A stretch of 5,898 nucleotides of DNA. It comes from CAAGNP01 sp964611185. GTDB taxonomy: Bacteria; Bacteroidota; Bacteroidia; Bacteroidales; UBA932. Within the stretch, counting starts at the first letter, position 1. Each line of letters opens with the position of its first letter. The translations under genes and the position numbers were made by a program. The stretch lies in the NCBI GenBank assembly GCA_964611185.1, contig CAZSXE010000064.1, positions 1 through 5,898 of the forward strand, read 5' to 3'. Positions 5,803 through 5,898 of the stretch are shown piece by piece. The notes under the pieces were generated by a model, which ran no database searches, was not told where the DNA came from, and saw nothing but the letters and a program-made list of their open reading frames with translations.

Positions 5803-5848
5803 AAAAAATAAAGGCACTTCTTAATTTATCCGAAAAAGAAGTACCTTT
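5803..5848 (-). terminator. Rho-independent terminator of the upstream transcription unit
   Basis: On the minus strand the arms AAGGTACTTCTT (5847-5836) and AAGAAGTGCCTT (5822-5811) form a 12-bp stem with one U-G wobble and a 13-nt loop. A further A-U pair is possible at the base. The stem is followed by T, A and six T (5810-5803). Read on the plus strand, the wobble becomes a C-A mismatch and the downstream T run is only TTTT, so the minus-strand direction is favoured. It separates the riboflavin operon from whatever lies upstream. Confidence 0.8.
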
Positions 5849-5898
5849 TATGAATAATATCATCGGATACCATAAGTGATTTTCTGTAATGAGCGATA
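5848..5898 (-). other. Window edge, possible 3' end of an upstream minus-strand gene
   Basis: This short stretch lies upstream of a minus-strand terminator, so a gene transcribed on the minus strand should end in or just beyond it. One minus-strand frame entering from the edge runs 12 codons (ending ...KITYGIR) to a TGA at 5862-5860, 12 nt before the terminator stem. That spacing would suit a gene end, but 12 residues identify nothing and the other two frames are also open here. Treat this only as a hint. Confidence 0.2.

Noticed and set aside
5706..5896. Open minus-strand frame running from the window edge into the riboswitch
   Set aside because: One frame stays open through the upstream terminator, the promoter and the start of the aptamer, but the product is low-complexity hydrophobic and the region is explained by regulatory elements.
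1..5898. CRISPR array, tRNA, rRNA, insertion sequence or attachment site
   Set aside because: I saw no spaced direct repeats, cloverleaf-like sequence, transposase motifs or terminal inverted repeats. The only clear repeats are the GGGGC blocks and hairpins of the rib leader.

Overview
The window looks like a chromosomal segment of a Bacteroidetes (probably Bacteroidales) bacterium. Three things point there. The main promoter has the Bacteroidetes -7 element TAnnTTTG (TATCTTTG, minus strand 5769-5762). Start codons are preceded by A/T-rich sequence with no convincing Shine-Dalgarno. The last gene is a membrane-anchored AraC-type regulator of a style common in that phylum. Every real gene lies on the minus strand, so the window reads from right to left.

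Layout in transcription order. A Rho-independent terminator (about 5803-5848) closes an upstream minus-strand unit whose gene lies almost wholly outside the window. A TAnnTTTG promoter follows, and its start site should fall at the first bases of an FMN riboswitch (5755-5640). The leader ends in a strong intrinsic terminator (12-bp stem, 4-nt loop, seven T; 5597-5563) just before the first gene. Next comes a compact four-gene riboflavin operon: ribD (deaminase/reductase), ribE (riboflavin synthase), ribBA (DHBP synthase / GTP cyclohydrolase II) and ribH (lumazine synthase), with gaps of 4, 6 and 2 nt. Together they supply the dedicated enzymes from GTP and ribulose 5-phosphate to riboflavin, except the phosphatase step between RibD and RibH, which is usually done by general phosphatases. 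FMN made from the product should bind the leader and stop transcription.

After a 38-nt gap comes a second tight group on the same strand: a PrsW-like intramembrane metalloprotease with an extra cytoplasmic domain (2067-1051), a single-pass 135-aa protein of unknown function (1047-640) and a single-pass AraC-family transcription factor (659-9, overlapping its neighbour by 20 nt). All three are predicted membrane proteins. They could form a signalling unit in which the protease controls the membrane-bound regulator; this is inference from gene order and topology only.

Most notable points: (1) the terminator's upstream arm is an exact 8-nt complement of the conserved 5' strand of the FMN aptamer, giving a readable antiterminator switch; (2) the order ribD-ribE-ribBA-ribH and the style of RibH and RibBA resemble Firmicutes rather than typical Bacteroidetes versions, suggesting transfer of the whole operon; (3) the protease / small membrane protein / membrane AraC trio, which I do not recognise as a described system.
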